A stretch of 64,000 bases of DNA from Monomorium pharaonis. Taxonomy: Eukaryota; Arthropoda; Insecta; Hymenoptera; Formicidae. Below the pieces are notes generated by a model, which saw only the letters and a list, made by a program, of their open reading frames with translations, searched no databases and was not told the DNA's origin. Where the stretch lies: assembly GCF_013373865.1 (NCBI RefSeq), contig NC_050468.1, positions 14,281,496-14,345,495 of the forward strand, read 5' to 3'. Shown piece by piece: positions 37,131 to 50,048 of this stretch; position 1 is the stretch's first letter; each line of letters opens with the position of its first letter. Position numbers and translations under genes: made by a program.

Positions 37131-38080
37131 ATAATACGCGTCATTTGTACATCCAAGACACTGACTCGGAATTGATAAAAAAATAGACACATTTTCACAC
37201 GCAAATGCAGTGTTGAGTGATAAATTTATATTTTTATTTTGCAACATAAAACTTTTTTTATTATTGTAATCCGAATATTATTGCAATGTTCCTTATTCAT
37301 TTTTCCTTTATTGATAAAATTTACTATACTTTTTTTGTGCTTTTATATTCAGAGCGTGAAATATATATGCAATAACACGTTTAAATATTGACGATAACAA
37401 TTGATAACATCGGTGAAATTTAATTGCATGTCGCTAGACAATGTTGATCGATCAAATTGCCACGGAAAATTATTCGCCGCTAGATTTTCTCCAATATGAA
37501 GCAATATAACTGAATGATATTCAGCAAAATAAAAGATCCAGAGGGAAGCAGAACTTTCGACGAGAGATGTGTTCATTGCCGTGCTGGTATTTACCAGCTG
37601 AATCTAGAACACGTGGCAATTAATGGCCATGTTTGTTTCTACGAAAAAAGATATCAAGATGTATTGGCCAACTCTCGGCATTAATTCAGTTATTCAGTTG
37701 GATAACTTTACTACCAGTCAATTATTGCTTGAATGCTTGCAATTGTAACTAAATATATGTAATCGAATAAAGAATTATGTAAAATACCAGAAAAACGACA
37801 TTTAACAAAAACATAAAAAAGTACAAAAGTACTTTAAATGTGTAACCATTCTTATTTAATTATTAAGATAAATATAAATAATAATAAAACTTTTAAAAGT
37901 TTATATATTTTTATTAAATTTTGTCAAACAAAAAAGTATGCTATTTGAGAATATTAAGCATTAAAAAGTAAAAATTAATCTAAAACGACAAAATAGAATT
38001 TCATATTTTATCTAAAAACTTTTAATTTTTCTGTAAATAAGAACTGTAAAATAACATCATAAAAAATGATATCATGCCAA

Positions 38081-38130
38081 CAATAACTGTCAATTACTTT
38101 TTGAACAAAGGCAACTAATGAACTATTTAT
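38081..38130 (+). repeat. Dispersed repeat family R4, copy 2
   Basis: Counterpart of 25861-25910, with TTTTTGAACAAAGG and TAATGA blocks at matching spacing apart from a 2-base gap. Confidence 0.35.
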
Positions 38131-38399
38131 TCGCTTTGTTTGTGTATATACTATATACTCTTGACATGCGGATATATTTTAAATAATGTTACATATTCCT
38201 TTTCTTCCGACGCTAGTTAGTTCATACAAACTAAATTACTCTGTTGCTAATTGGTAACATGATGTAATAATAATTTACTTAATAATAATTTATATTTAAT
38301 TCTAGGTAATACTAAAACAGTAGAGGATATCAAGATAAAATAGAAGAAGACAAGAATAAAATTCACAAATATAATAATGGTTATAACATGTAGAGTTTG

Positions 38400-38905
38400 T
38401 AGAGTTAGATACTAACTAGTTAAAAAGTTAAAAGTGAAATAGTTTTAATTTAGTTTTGAATACAATAATTATTAACTTTATCTAGTTATTTTTAAGATAC
38501 AAACTTTAATTTATTAACTTTCTTTTCTAAGTTAAAAATTTACCTATATAAAAAGAAAAAATGATTAAAAATAAAAAATACATTTTTGTATAGAAAAAAA
38601 TAATTTTGTATTATTTCATATGCACTTAAAATTTACAAGTAGAGTATAAAATTTATTTGATGAACACCATATTGCAATTGTGTTATTTAGAGTATAATTT
38701 AAAAAATTACAGTATTTTTTTAAATTTAATATGAATGTTATCACATAAATTAACTTTTAGTTTAAGTTAAGTTAATTTCGCCTTTACGTAACTTTTAACT
38801 GACAGGAAATAAATTTTTTGTTCATGTAACTTTTAACGTAACTAAATTAATTTTATAACATTAACTTTAATTTAGTTAAAAAATATATTAACTTATTCAA
38901 TCCTG
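38400..38905 (-). mobile_element. AT-rich interspersed element R1, copy 1, possible MITE-like
   Basis: Read on the minus strand it opens CAGGATTGAATAAGTTAATA. It continues through AAATTAAAGTTAATG, TTAGTTACGTTAAAAGTTAC and AATTAAAGTTTGTATCTTA, and ends in AACTTTTTAACTAGTTAG. The same blocks occur in the same order at 53757-54260 on the plus strand over nearly the same length. The ends look weakly alike in inverted orientation, so a small TIR element is possible. No coding capacity was seen. Confidence 0.6.
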
Positions 38906-39639
38906 TAATGAAATATACTAAAAATATTATGTTGCAACAGGAGTATGCACAAGTTCTGATTTATGCACAAAATTCATATATTGAAGACATTTAACATGAA
39001 CGAGAAATTGTTATACATGCAGGCAGATAGAGACATTTAGTTGATCCCGAAATTAATCCTCTTTCTCTTAGAACGTACACAACTCGAGTACACAACATAA
39101 ACATTACTAATTAATTAATATAATTTTAACTTAATTAGCAAAGAAGCGTATCTATTCTGGTAAAATTGTAAACGTGGAACAATTGTGTTTTAAAGTAAAG
39201 CGAAAGTATTAATAGTATAACGTAAGAAAAGAAATAAATTAAATAAAAATAAACCAAGAGAAGTCTACTGTTGAAGTAAGGATTGAATTCATGAAATTAT
39301 CGAGGAGAGGCGTTCGATGAGGAAATCACACGCAGCGATATATCCCGAACTTGCCGATTGCCAGTTCGTTATTCGAATCGACTGGCGCAATTGTGACTTT
39401 GACGATAATCTCGCACTCTTGTTTTTATCACTCACAATAAATTCCGGGGGATCGCCGTGTATACGAAGCGGAGTATATGCCGGGGCTCCCACGAGACCTC
39501 CTCGGCGGCGCGATCACGCGTGACGTAACGAGCAATTTTATCGCTACGAGAGGGATTATGAGGCCGGCGTCTTCTCGCAAAGATTAGGCATCGGGCAGGA
39601 TAGGGCAGGCCAGAGCGGAGCAGGACAGAGTAGGGCAGA

Positions 39640-39680
39640 GAAAAAGAGAGAGAGAGAGAGAGAGAAAGAGAAAGAGAGAG
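39640..39680. repeat. (GA)n microsatellite
   Basis: GA run with AAAG interruptions, following a stretch of GGGCAG-like short repeats at about 39593-39640. Confidence 0.9.
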
Positions 39681-41032
39681 TGGCCTTTTCGCGGGGGTGG
39701 CGGACGATTGCGCGATATAACTCGCGCGGCGGATAGCGGCGTTTACGGGCCCCGAGTGGAGCGACGACGCTTCGAGTTATCCACGAAAGTCGAGTTAGCG
39801 CGACGGGCCCCTCCGCCTGTAGCTTGTTATCTTATTGTATTGTTAGCGCGGCACGACGCATCGTCTTGGAGCAGGTTTCTTCTCTCCTTCACCTCGCCCC
39901 CCCTGTACACCCCCTCACATCTCGCCCTTCGGCTCCCGCTGGCTCCTTTGTACGGACCTTCGTCCTGCTTCGTCATCGGTATTTCTCTCTTCTCCCCCTT
40001 CCCCTTCCTCCCTTCTATCTTTCGACCAACATCTCCTTGCATCTCGCGCGCGGTCAACCCTCTTTTCTCTCGCCCTTCCCCGCGCGCGCTTCAACTTGTG
40101 CTCTTTTCACCGCGCGCTCGGTGAACCGCCGAACTCGCCTGTAAATCGTCCACGAGAGGCGATCATCGCGGAATCTCCTCTCTATCTCCCCCTCCCCCCT
40201 CCTCCCTCTTCGTCGAAATATTGTGGAATTTTATCAGCGCGCTGTTTCGTTGGTACCGCGACGAGCGTCGCCACAAAGCCGTGGTATTTTTGTAAGGCAG
40301 CGTATATCAGGATATGATTTACATAATCGTATTATTCCGCCAGAGCTTATACCGTTATATTACGAATGTATTATTTATTAAACAATTACGCTTTTGCATG
40401 CTACACTGGAATAAATGAAAAAAGGTTGACAATAAAGAATGACAAGTAATAATAGAAGGAATGCATAAATTAGACTTTCTTTTTCTTAATGTTATTGCGA
40501 CTTGTCGAGAAATTTGGTATCACAAACCGTATCACGAATTAACAATATACAAATAAAAAATTATATACAATGTTATAAAATTTTCTAAGAGAAAGGGAGA
40601 GAGATTACGATTATTCATCCAATTATACTCTAAAAAAAATCGTACGCGTGGTGCACTAAATAATTCATCGAAAGAAGACGCGAAGCGAACGATAATACCG
40701 GTTTAGTAGCTTTGTGAGACAACGCCGCGCGATCCGCGAAAAATCCATGATCGTTTCGGCGGAAAGGAGATAGAGTGGACACCGTTCGGATTAGCGTACG
40801 AAACTGGTTACGGATTCGGAGACGACGACCTCCGTCGACTTCGCACGCGTTTTCTCGTCTCGATAATTTGATATTTTCTCCGTGGAGCGGAGAGTCCCGC
40901 GCCTGTGTAACTTGCGCTCGCATCACCGGAGCGCGGTGTCGACGGTGTTCCTGGATCGTTCGAGAAGGAGAGCAAACGAGAAGGAGACAGAAGGCAGAAG
41001 AAAGGAAAAGATACTTGTATGCTTGTATGCGT

Positions 41033-41035
<3 letters not shown>

Positions 41036-41071
<36 letters not shown>
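41036..41071. repeat. (GA)n microsatellite
   Basis: Pure GA tract of about 36 bp. Confidence 0.95.
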
Positions 41072-41073
<2 letters not shown>

Positions 41074-41423
41074 CGCGTGAGCGCGTACGGACCGAGCGAG
41101 ATGAATACGCGTAGCGCGCTGGCAGGACGAGAGGAGGCGAACCGTCTTCATTATGCTAATGCCGTGCAACTACAGCTGACCGTAGCCAAAAATAGATGTA
41201 GATATCGTGGGATGCTGAGTCGAATCCCGAGGGAGTTTTTACACTCTTCTCCACCTCTCTTTCTCTAGCTCTCGCCCGTCTTCTCTTTATCTCGCTCGGT
41301 GCGTTACGCTTGTTCCACAATTCGGGATACATCCCGGCGGAATGAAACGGCGCCGAGGGTGTAGATCGAATCGCTATTTCCCTATTCGTGTTTTACACCG
41401 TCGAAAATCTCCTTCTCGTTTCA

Positions 41424-41450
<27 letters not shown>
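41424..41450. repeat. (CT)n microsatellite
   Basis: Pure CT tract of about 27 bp. Confidence 0.95.
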
Positions 41451-41454
<4 letters not shown>

Positions 41455-43849
41455 CTGTATGTTCCTCGCTACGATTTCTTTTCCTTTTTCGTACGTAGTT
41501 GTGCTCATTATCCGACTATTCTCCCGAAAGTTTTCGTAAAATATTTTATCCTCGTAACAGGCTAGATTATTGCGTTTGCCTGAGGAGGGTCCCGACGAGT
41601 ATTCTCGACATTGAAAGCATCACTCGTGAATTATCATCTTTTTATAAGATAACAAGCGCAGCTAGATTCATCGATATTCCGCGCTGCATAAACGTGTTCT
41701 TTTATGCCAGCTTGTTTTTGTCCTACATTTTGAGCAAATAACAATATATAATATTTTATTTATAAGTAGGAATAAATAAATAGCGAGCATAAAGAGTTGT
41801 CGGTAAGATACTCCAGTGCATCTTGCGATATGGTACATTGTGATATATAGCATTTGTGATACAGACAACGACAAAAGAAATCTCAGGCATTGCGCGTCGT
41901 TGGCAAAAAAAATAAATGTAAACAGATTCTCTAACGTCTTTTCTATGACATTTTTTTTTCTCTCGCGATCGCCTGCTGCTACCCCGCGCCGCACGTACTG
42001 TGTGTTTAGCCTGAGCCGACGAGGCTCCAGGGCGACGTCGTTATCTCGAGTAGCGTATACGCATCGGCATGTAATGAGTTACTAATACGTATCACAATGT
42101 GCGTTGTAGCGCGTCGCATGCATAATGCAAATCCTATTTACATGAAACGGAAAATACGTTGGCTGGCTGAAAACATTGATACTGGAACGCTCCTTCAGCC
42201 AACGAAGGGAAAATCGGATAGTTTTCAGCACGTCCGGCGCTCGCACAGAGGCAAGCTGCAGTTAATTCCCGGCCTGGGTCACAGTCCGGTATACATACAA
42301 TCGATTCTTATATTTAATATCGATTTGAAACGCCATGAATCAATTATTCGGACACAGAACCGTATTAGCATCTTAAAACGTTACTCAAGACAATGAACAT
42401 ACCGGTAACCAGACTGCTATATACTGTGACCCAGCGAATTAATGCAGCGTGCTAATACCTACATTTTCTACGTTGAATTTCTCTACGCGAGCGTTACGTT
42501 GGAGTTTTCGTTTCGTCATATTTCGCATATTTTCGTAATTCCGCTGTGCGCTAACGTCGATGCGCTCCAAGATAATCGATCGTGCCGTAATTAAGTTTGA
42601 CTTTCGAATACCGCGGCTTAATTAAGTGAAAGTAGAAATGCGTGATACAGAGTCGACGTGCATATCTTCATAGACACGGCCGTCGTACGCTCGCTCCTCG
42701 AAGCGGTTGGAAGCGGGTCACCCGAGTGTAATTCTGACACGTGGCGTCACAATGGAATGGCGTACGTACATTTTAAAATCCGCTGCCCCTGCTTAACTTT
42801 TTAGCACAAACAACGACGTCTTGTGACACGTGACGACACACGACCTCACGTTATAAGAGCAAATATACCGATGTCAGTAACACTTTAACAGACATTGTAA
42901 ATCCGCAGTGGCAACTGAACAAATCGACGTATATATTCTGAATGGCGTAAAAATATTCACCGATTCGCATCATCCGTGCGAAGAAAGTGAGTAAATCGTA
43001 TAGTTTAAGTAGGGAAAAAAGTTATCTGTACAGTCACGAGAGATCTCAAGCATTGATACATTCTACTTGCAATTTATTGCCTCCCTCCCTTCCCGCTTAG
43101 GTGTAACATGCAGGTAATACTGAATAACAGGTGTATCGGCGATAATATCGCGTTAGGCGTCGCGATAACGGCAACTACGCGTAAATACCTCGATAATATC
43201 GAAACGTCGGTGAATGCTCGCATCTCCGGCAACTGCTCTCGAAACGGAGCAACGGAACGGGATAAAGAAAGGTGGCAGCCGGCCGGCTGCTACGAAAGAA
43301 ACGGAAAGAAAGAAGCGTAACGCAGCGAGTCAGCAGTTTTTGTTAAAAATTTATTCGGTTCAGCTTCATGAAAAATATCACCTCGTACCCCTCGTTGTTT
43401 CGTGTCACACCTCGGCAGTTGCCTCCGCTCTTCCATTTTCTCCCCTTCTTCCTTGCTCTCCTCTTCCCCTCCCCGCTCTATCTCTCTCTTTCTATCCTGT
43501 CTCATGTTTCGACTCATCCTCCCCGCGCTCTATCTTTTTGCCCTCCCCCCCCTCCCTATATCTTCTCTTTCTCGTTTTTATATGCCCATACGTGTCTTGG
43601 GCTCACGCGCGAACTCGCTATACATTTTTCAGCGTTACGATGCCATCCGGTGCTTGGTACGCCGAACAATTTCGCGATTATGCATTGCGGGCGATATCAC
43701 AATTAATTGGCGGTGCGGGAAAAGCGCGCGCCGATGCGTATCCAATAGCGCGATATATTTCGAATTATGCCGCGTGAAAAACGTTGCGTATCATAAAATT
43801 GACAAATCGGCTTCCGCGTTTTTAGTTACCTGTAATTCTAACCCATTCT

Positions 43850-44701
43850 AATTTATTTCTAATCCTATAACAATGAGTAAAATCAAATAACAAGTTAAAA
43901 CACATTTCTTGTTTTAATCCTTCTTAATTTAAAACGTTTTTTGTAATTATAAATATCCAAGAAGAACTGTTTATTTTTTGTAATAATTACTTTCTAAATT
44001 ATATTTTTAATAGTGACACAAACAAAAAAAGTTTTATCGTAATAGAAAGATTATCAAGTAATTACATCGTTTTTCATTTATATAATAAATAACAAATATT
44101 TTCATTCCATTATATTTTAATCCTCTGTATATTTAAAATGTTAAAATCGGATTACATAAAATTTGCGAGCAATTAACGATATAACAAAACCTCATAAAAT
44201 AATAAAACAATAAGCTTAATAAAATTTTATAACCTGCTCTTTTATGCAAAATAGGATATTTATTAAAGTGGGTGTAGAATTTTCAAGAGCCGAGAAACTA
44301 TACAATTACCTCGTGTAAAACATTAATAAGAAAGAATCAGTCACCGACAAAACGGAAGGTGAATTTTCGTGCAGACCCGTACTTCCGCTCCGGTATGCAT
44401 CCAGGGTATATGGGTTTCGAAGATATAAAGTGCATTTATCTCAAAGTAAAAGTAGAGGTAGACGCGGCCTGGCTTATCGTAGCCAGCGACGCAAGAATGG
44501 CGTGCTTCCGTTTCCGTTCAAGTATCGAAACTCACTCAAGAAAGAGTTTCGAACCGGAGATACTCACCGCGCGTAACGCGAAAGCAAATCGACGTACGAG
44601 TATTCCTACGATTGTACGAGCCGAGATTAGAAACCCCACCAACAGCATGAGGAACATTATGCACCTCATTTCCATCTTTTCTTGAAGCGTTTCTCCGTTG
44701 T

Positions 44702-44758
<57 letters not shown>

Positions 44759-45560
44759 GTCTTTTTAATTATTAAAATACGTTTTCCATTTTTTAATTAG
44801 AAGATGAGGGTCATAATATTACCATATTATTAGTTCTTTTAATATTTTGTCAAGTCTTGATAATTAATCTACCAAAAAAATAAGCAAGAACCTTTTATTT
44901 TAATAAATTATAAGATTATAACAAATTATATTTCGCTGTTAAAGACGCCGATTCAGATAATGTTAATTATGTAAAAAATCAATTTCAAATTAGTATATAT
45001 GATAATATTGGTATTAGGGTTATTTCATTCAACATGTTTCAATAAAGTATTGGATAAAAACGATAATACAAAATATGTATATTCTACGCATATTTAGATC
45101 ACCAAGTTAGAAGGCAGATGTAAAGTCGATACGTGTGCTATGTAAAATCAATAAGTGCGAAGGTTACGTGAAAAAAGAAACGCAGGTTATCGCATTAAAA
45201 TCAGGTAGCACTATATACGCTTTCAGTGCGGTTTAAATCGACAGGACGAAACGGCGCTGCATCAAGATCAGGAACGTGAACAAAGTGTGGTCGAGCCGAT
45301 CTCTGTTGTCACATCGCGACTAAGATAGCCGTGAACATGCGAATAAGATCCACGTGTATACAAGAGATATTAGACCAATGTGTGGCGATAGGTACCAGTC
45401 CGAACGATACGCCGTGGTCTTCTGTGTGTGGCTTGATATCGGATCCCAAGGATCTCTCGCCGCTTTATACGAAATACTGCAGATACCACCAGAATGTTTG
45501 TTACACGAGCTGCCGTTTGATATGTGCTTCTATTTCTCCTATTTTTAACTTTTCTCTTTT
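43850..45560. other. Intergenic, AT-rich with two mixed islands
   Basis: Mixed islands lie at 44340-44700 (9-bp hairpin TCGAAACTC/GAGTTTCGA at 44525-44552) and 45170-45550. The frames at 44359-44685 and 45331-45567 do not look like AT noise but resemble no protein I know. They are left unassigned. Confidence 0.4.
44702..44759. repeat. (CT)n microsatellite
   Basis: About 58 bp of CT with TTT interruptions. Confidence 0.95.
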
Positions 45561-47449
45561 TGTATAATTACTTTTGCAACAAGACACAAAAAAGACTGTA
45601 GAATTTTCTAGTTCAGAGTTTTGTAGATTGTTAGAATTTTAATTTATTTTTTTTTTAATACACTGACAATCTCTGATTTACAAAGAGAGAAAAACTTTCA
45701 ATTATCTTCGATCTATTCTATAGAATCGAGTTTTTCTAATCCTCAGATTGTCTTCCACGATTGTCACTTTCCTTTAATATTGGTAGAATTTTAGTTTTCT
45801 TTTTCTTTTGTGTAGTTTTTATCTCTTTATAAATTTTGTGAGTTTTTTTAAATTTTGTTAAGTTGATTTTTGACAAGTTATTTTTTTAACGTAATGAAGA
45901 AAGAGTAGCACGGATTTAATATACTCTGTAAATTATATTTTTGTAAATTGTGTGTGGAAATTGAGTTTGCATGCTTGACTGTGTAAATTTAATAATACGA
46001 TTTTCAAGAATAAAAATTTTAAACTTTGATAAGTAAATATTTTTTGAATATTATTTTTGTTATTATATATTGCTTAATTTTTTATGACATACTATCACAA
46101 CACACATAAATAATAAAAAAATATAATTATTAGAAATAAAAAGATTTTTAAAGCATATGCTAGATATTCTCAAACGTTTTGAGCAGGTGTTAAAATAGGT
46201 GTTAAAACATGTAATAAATTATCAAAATTAAATCTTTATTTTTTCACTTGTGCTTAAGCAGTTTTAAAAAAAGTACTGATAGGTGTTAGATTTGTTTTAC
46301 ATTACAGACATGACATATATATTATTCAAATAATATTTTATTTATCGAATCAGTAAACTTTATACCCAGTAATTAAAAGGTGTACTCTTAATCTGTGATA
46401 AAATCTTCAATAATAATGCAAACAAAAATTTATTTGTTGTGTACATTTAGCGTTGGTTCGTACAGGCGATATTAAATACGTATTTTTAATTAAAAAAAAA
46501 TTATTCGAGCCGGTAATAATAATTTTCTATTAGGTATATAAAAAATTTATTCAAACCAATTTACTGTTTCTAAGTTAGTCTTTTTAATTAAGTATGTTTA
46601 ATTTAATATGTAATTATCCAAGAACATAATTACATACTTATTTTATAATTGTCTTATGCGAACGATACGAAAATTATTGTAATATTTTGTTTTCACGCTC
46701 CCATGTTTTTGTTTAAATAAAAAAATTTATTATCAAAATAATGGAAGTAAAAGACATAATAATCAATCCCGTTTTTATACTTATTTATCAAAATTAATTG
46801 AAAACAATTTAAACTCATGGTTATCAGACATGAAGATGTTGATGTCACAATTAATAAAATACTTAAAAAGTTTTAAAAATTTAATGATATTGGAACTCGC
46901 GTCTGTTGCAAGAATCATAATCTTTTTCATAATTACGATCACTAGTTGCAAAGTTCTTAATCAAAAGTTACTTTAATTTATTGCCTTTTCGAAAACACTC
47001 ATTTTATTCCGTGTAAAAGTAATAATACTAAAGAAATTAAATAAAAATATCCAGAATTTTATATGACGAATATTTTGGCTAATTTTTGCACATATATAAA
47101 ATAATGTTATGTTAATTTAGTGATGTAATTAATTAATACTCAATAATTTTAATCTAAAGTACTTGTTCGCGCGATTTCATCGACTGTTAAATTTCATTGT
47201 GGATTCTCTGCACTTGCGCGAAAACGACACTTTCATGTAGTAAATGTATTTTTGTAAACTGAGAGTTGAATTTGCATGAGTATAAACATACATTTGAAAT
47301 TATTTGTTAAGATTGTAGCACAAATTAGTTTAGTATTTGCATAGGAAAGTTTGCCGACACTCGACGTGTTAATACTTAAGCAGTGCTATGAATTTTCATG
47401 AGCTAAAAATATTCATGATGCCATTTATTTTATAATAATATGTGCAGTG

Positions 47450-47490
<41 letters not shown>

Positions 47491-47890
47491 GCATAACGTA
47501 TATTTATAGAAATTCTCGCGAGTAAATCAAATGCGCGAGCAAAGGAAATCTAGTCAACTGTGTGTAAGAACAATATCTAAATTTATAACCGCGAAGGCCG
47601 GTTTGTGACACGCAAATTATTTAAGCATTTTACAATATACATATAAGCATTTCTGAATATAAAAATATAAACACACACCGGCAATGATACATGGATGTTT
47701 CTATACGAGATATTGATTTTTGTTACATTTATTCTTCAGTCTATTAAATTGTACTTTTTTTCTATTCTCCGGTATTCAAAGAAGCGAAGAGAGCACGACT
47801 ATTATTATTATATTATTATGTTATGGTTTTAATGGTTTTAATGAAATAATAGGTCAGTCAAGCCTTGGTGATTTTCAAGCGAATTTAGGC
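45560..47890. other. Intergenic AT-rich stretch
   Basis: No gene or clear repeat was recognised except (AT)n at 47456-47484. Confidence 0.5.
47456..47484. repeat. (AT)n microsatellite
   Basis: Pure AT alternation of about 29 bp. Confidence 0.95.
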
Positions 47891-48369
47891 GCTCGGTGAA
47901 TCGGAAGGTTTGGGAAACGCCGCGCGTTAAGCTATACGTGAATACACACAAGCCGGGATTACGAGCGGACGGTGGCCTAAACAGTGCCGATCTGCCGATG
48001 CGACGTTGCGTATTTTGCCTCTATCCCTCTCCTTCGTCGCGAATGCAGTTTCGAAATTAGGGGGGAAATCTCGCGAGCGCGAGATATCGAATCGAATTTC
48101 GACGTGGATGGTGCGCCCCCCCGCGGGATCCGGCCGAGCGTCGGGATCGCGATCGTGATCGGGTCCGATCGCTTCGCGAGTGTCGCGTTTGTGAAAAATA
48201 CGCGGTCCGTTGGTCCTCCGCGTTCCATTGCGCTCAAGAATCTTTCCCGTCGCGCCGAAGGCATCGGCGTTGATATAAAGAATTTCCCTCGCTTGATTCC
48301 CTCCCTCGCGCGTGCATCCTCCGTCCCCTTTGCTATTCGGATTCGGGATCTTCTTTATCGCCCTCATTG

Positions 48370-48401
<32 letters not shown>

Positions 48402-48402
48402 C
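48370..48402. repeat. (CT)n microsatellite
   Basis: CT tract within the GC-rich block. Confidence 0.95.
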
Positions 48403-48533
48403 TTTTTCTCGTACTTCTCGCGCGCGCGGTGAAACAAGATTACTCCGAACGTGCGGAACGCGTGCGGCAGGCTCTCCTTCGCAGTGTTGGTACCGGCGGC
48501 GGCGGCGGCAGCGGTGGAAGGAGGGAAATCGTG

Positions 48534-48560
48534 CGAGAGAGAGAGAGAGAGAGAGAGAGA
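48534..48560. repeat. (GA)n microsatellite
   Basis: Pure GA tract. Confidence 0.95.
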
Positions 48561-48639
48561 CGCGCAGAGAAAGGGGGTGACTGACTAAACCCCCTCCCGC
48601 GAGCGGCGTGATAGTCAGTAGGCGATGCGCGACCAAATC

Positions 48640-48654
48640 TAACCTAACCTAACC
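48640..48654. repeat. (TAACC)3, telomere-unit-like run
   Basis: Three tandem TAACC units, the complement phase of the insect TTAGG telomere repeat. Too short to show a telomeric origin. Confidence 0.6.
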
Positions 48655-48677
48655 CCATTGCCGGTTCTCCAGCGAAA

Positions 48678-48700
48678 CGAGCGAGCGAGCGAGCGAGCGA
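48678..48700. repeat. (GCGA)n microsatellite
   Basis: Five or six GCGA units; a second GCGA tract lies at about 49092-49113. Confidence 0.9.
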
Positions 48701-48882
48701 CGGAGCAAGCGAACGGACGTACGCACACAGGCTGAGTCGCTAGGCGGCGAGATCGAGACGAGGACGGAGTTATACGGTCATATGGGGAACGATACGCGGC
48801 GCGGGAGAGGGAAAAGGGGAAAACGCGAGCATGCGCGTCGAGACGATTTATCGAGCCGTAGAGAGGGGCGGTCGGCGGCCTC

Positions 48883-48962
48883 GTCGCCACCGCCGCCGCC
48901 GCCGCCGCGACGTCGACGACGATGGTGGCGGCGGCGGCGGCGGCGGCAATGGTGGTGGCGAC
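48883..48962. repeat. Imperfect GC inverted repeat built from CCG and GGC runs
   Basis: A left arm GTCGCCACC plus (GCC)n at 48883-48908 is mirrored by (GGC)n and GGTGGTGGCGAC ending at 48962, with a short spacer containing GACGTC. It could form a long GC-rich hairpin. Confidence 0.6.
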
Positions 48963-49246
48963 GTGGCACAGCGCGAGCGAGATAACAGAAATCGCCGAGT
49001 AGCGGCGGGGCTGAGAGAGAAAGAGAGAGAGAGAGAGAGGGGGCCGTGTAGCGGGAGGATAGGGAAGGAAAAACGATGTATCTGTGGTAGGCGCGAGCGA
49101 GCGAGCGAGCGAGACGGCAGAGAGTTACGGAGCGGAAGGAGAGCGGAGCGCATGGGAGAACGGGGACGGAAAAAGCGGAGTTATCTGGTAGATGCGAGCG
49201 AGATGGCAGGATTCCGGGATGGAGAGACAAGGAGAGGGGATAGAGG

Positions 49247-49247
<1 letters not shown>

Positions 49248-49278
<31 letters not shown>
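49248..49278. repeat. (GA)n microsatellite
   Basis: Pure GA tract; a shorter one lies at about 49015-49038. Confidence 0.95.
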
Positions 49279-49280
<2 letters not shown>

Positions 49281-49799
49281 TAGCGGGGGCGGACGGCGGT
49301 CGGTGGAGGATATCGCAACGGGCGCGACGAAGAACGTTGGAATGTGGTAGGACGAGAGACAGAGTGAGAGAGAAAGGAAGGGAGAGGAGGGGGAGGGGGG
49401 CGCGGGCGAGACGAACGGACGGACGGAGCGCCGTGAGCCGCTGGCGCGAACAGGAGAGCGAGGCGCGGGGGAGGAAGGGGAAATACGCGCGACGCGCGGT
49501 GGAGGGGTTCGCTGGAGTCGGAGAAGGGGGCGCGCGAGAGAGAGGGGGGCGCTGCCGTCGGGCAGTTGCTGTCGCGCCAGGCCCCCGCTAGCGGCTAGCA
49601 AGCAAGCAGCAAGCAGTCGCAATCCCGTCGCCTAACCAGCATCGCTCGCCTTACCTCTTCACCCTCTCTCTTAAAAAAAAAAAAATAATCGCATCGAGTC
49701 GCTTCCGTCAGCTGCATCGTAATATACCAGCCGTTTCCGTTCGAGCGCCGGTCAGTACCAACGACGTCGTTGTGTTCGCCGTCGCCCCCGACGTACGTC

Positions 49800-50016
49800 G
49801 CCATTGCCGTAGCCACCGCTGCCGCCACCGCCGCCGCCGCTGCCGCCGCCTCCGCCGCCGCCACCACCGCCGCCGCAGTCGCTGCCGCCGCCGTCGCTGC
49901 TGCTGCTGCTGCTGCTGTCGCTACTACTATTGCCGTTGTCGTCATCGTCGCGACACGTAGTACGTCGTCGTCGTCGTCGCCGTCGCCGTCGTCGTCGTCG
50001 TCCTCGTCATCCACGT

Positions 50017-50048
<32 letters not shown>

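Larger units (their letters stand above)
37130..39280. other. Intergenic AT-rich stretch with repeat copies
   Basis: No gene was seen. Contains R4 copy 2 (38081) and R1 copy 1 (38400-38905). Confidence 0.5.
39280..43850. other. Long CpG-rich to mixed block with microsatellites
   Basis: GC-rich at 39300-40310, 40650-41350 and 41950-43790, with AT-rich gaps. GA/CT tracts lie at 39640-39680, 41036-41071 and 41424-41450, and pyrimidine-rich low complexity at 43430-43580. Overlapping frames of up to 187 codons are Ser/Leu/Pro- or Arg-rich and match no family. No exon is supported. Confidence 0.4.

Noticed and set aside
40630..41169. 179-codon minus-strand frame
   Set aside because: Contains microsatellite-derived Ser-Leu and overlaps two plus-strand frames, with no recognisable domain.
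41210..41230. TCGAATCCCG resembling a tRNA T-loop
   Set aside because: No acceptor stem, D-arm or anticodon arm could be placed upstream.
43214..43777. 187-codon plus-strand frame
   Set aside because: The middle is a pyrimidine-rich low-complexity tract, three overlapping frames are open, and there is no family resemblance.
47984..48580. 198-codon frame, the longest in the window
   Set aside because: Ends in Ser-Leu and Arg-Glu repeats from CT/GA tracts. The first 130 residues match nothing I know, and antisense frames are open too.
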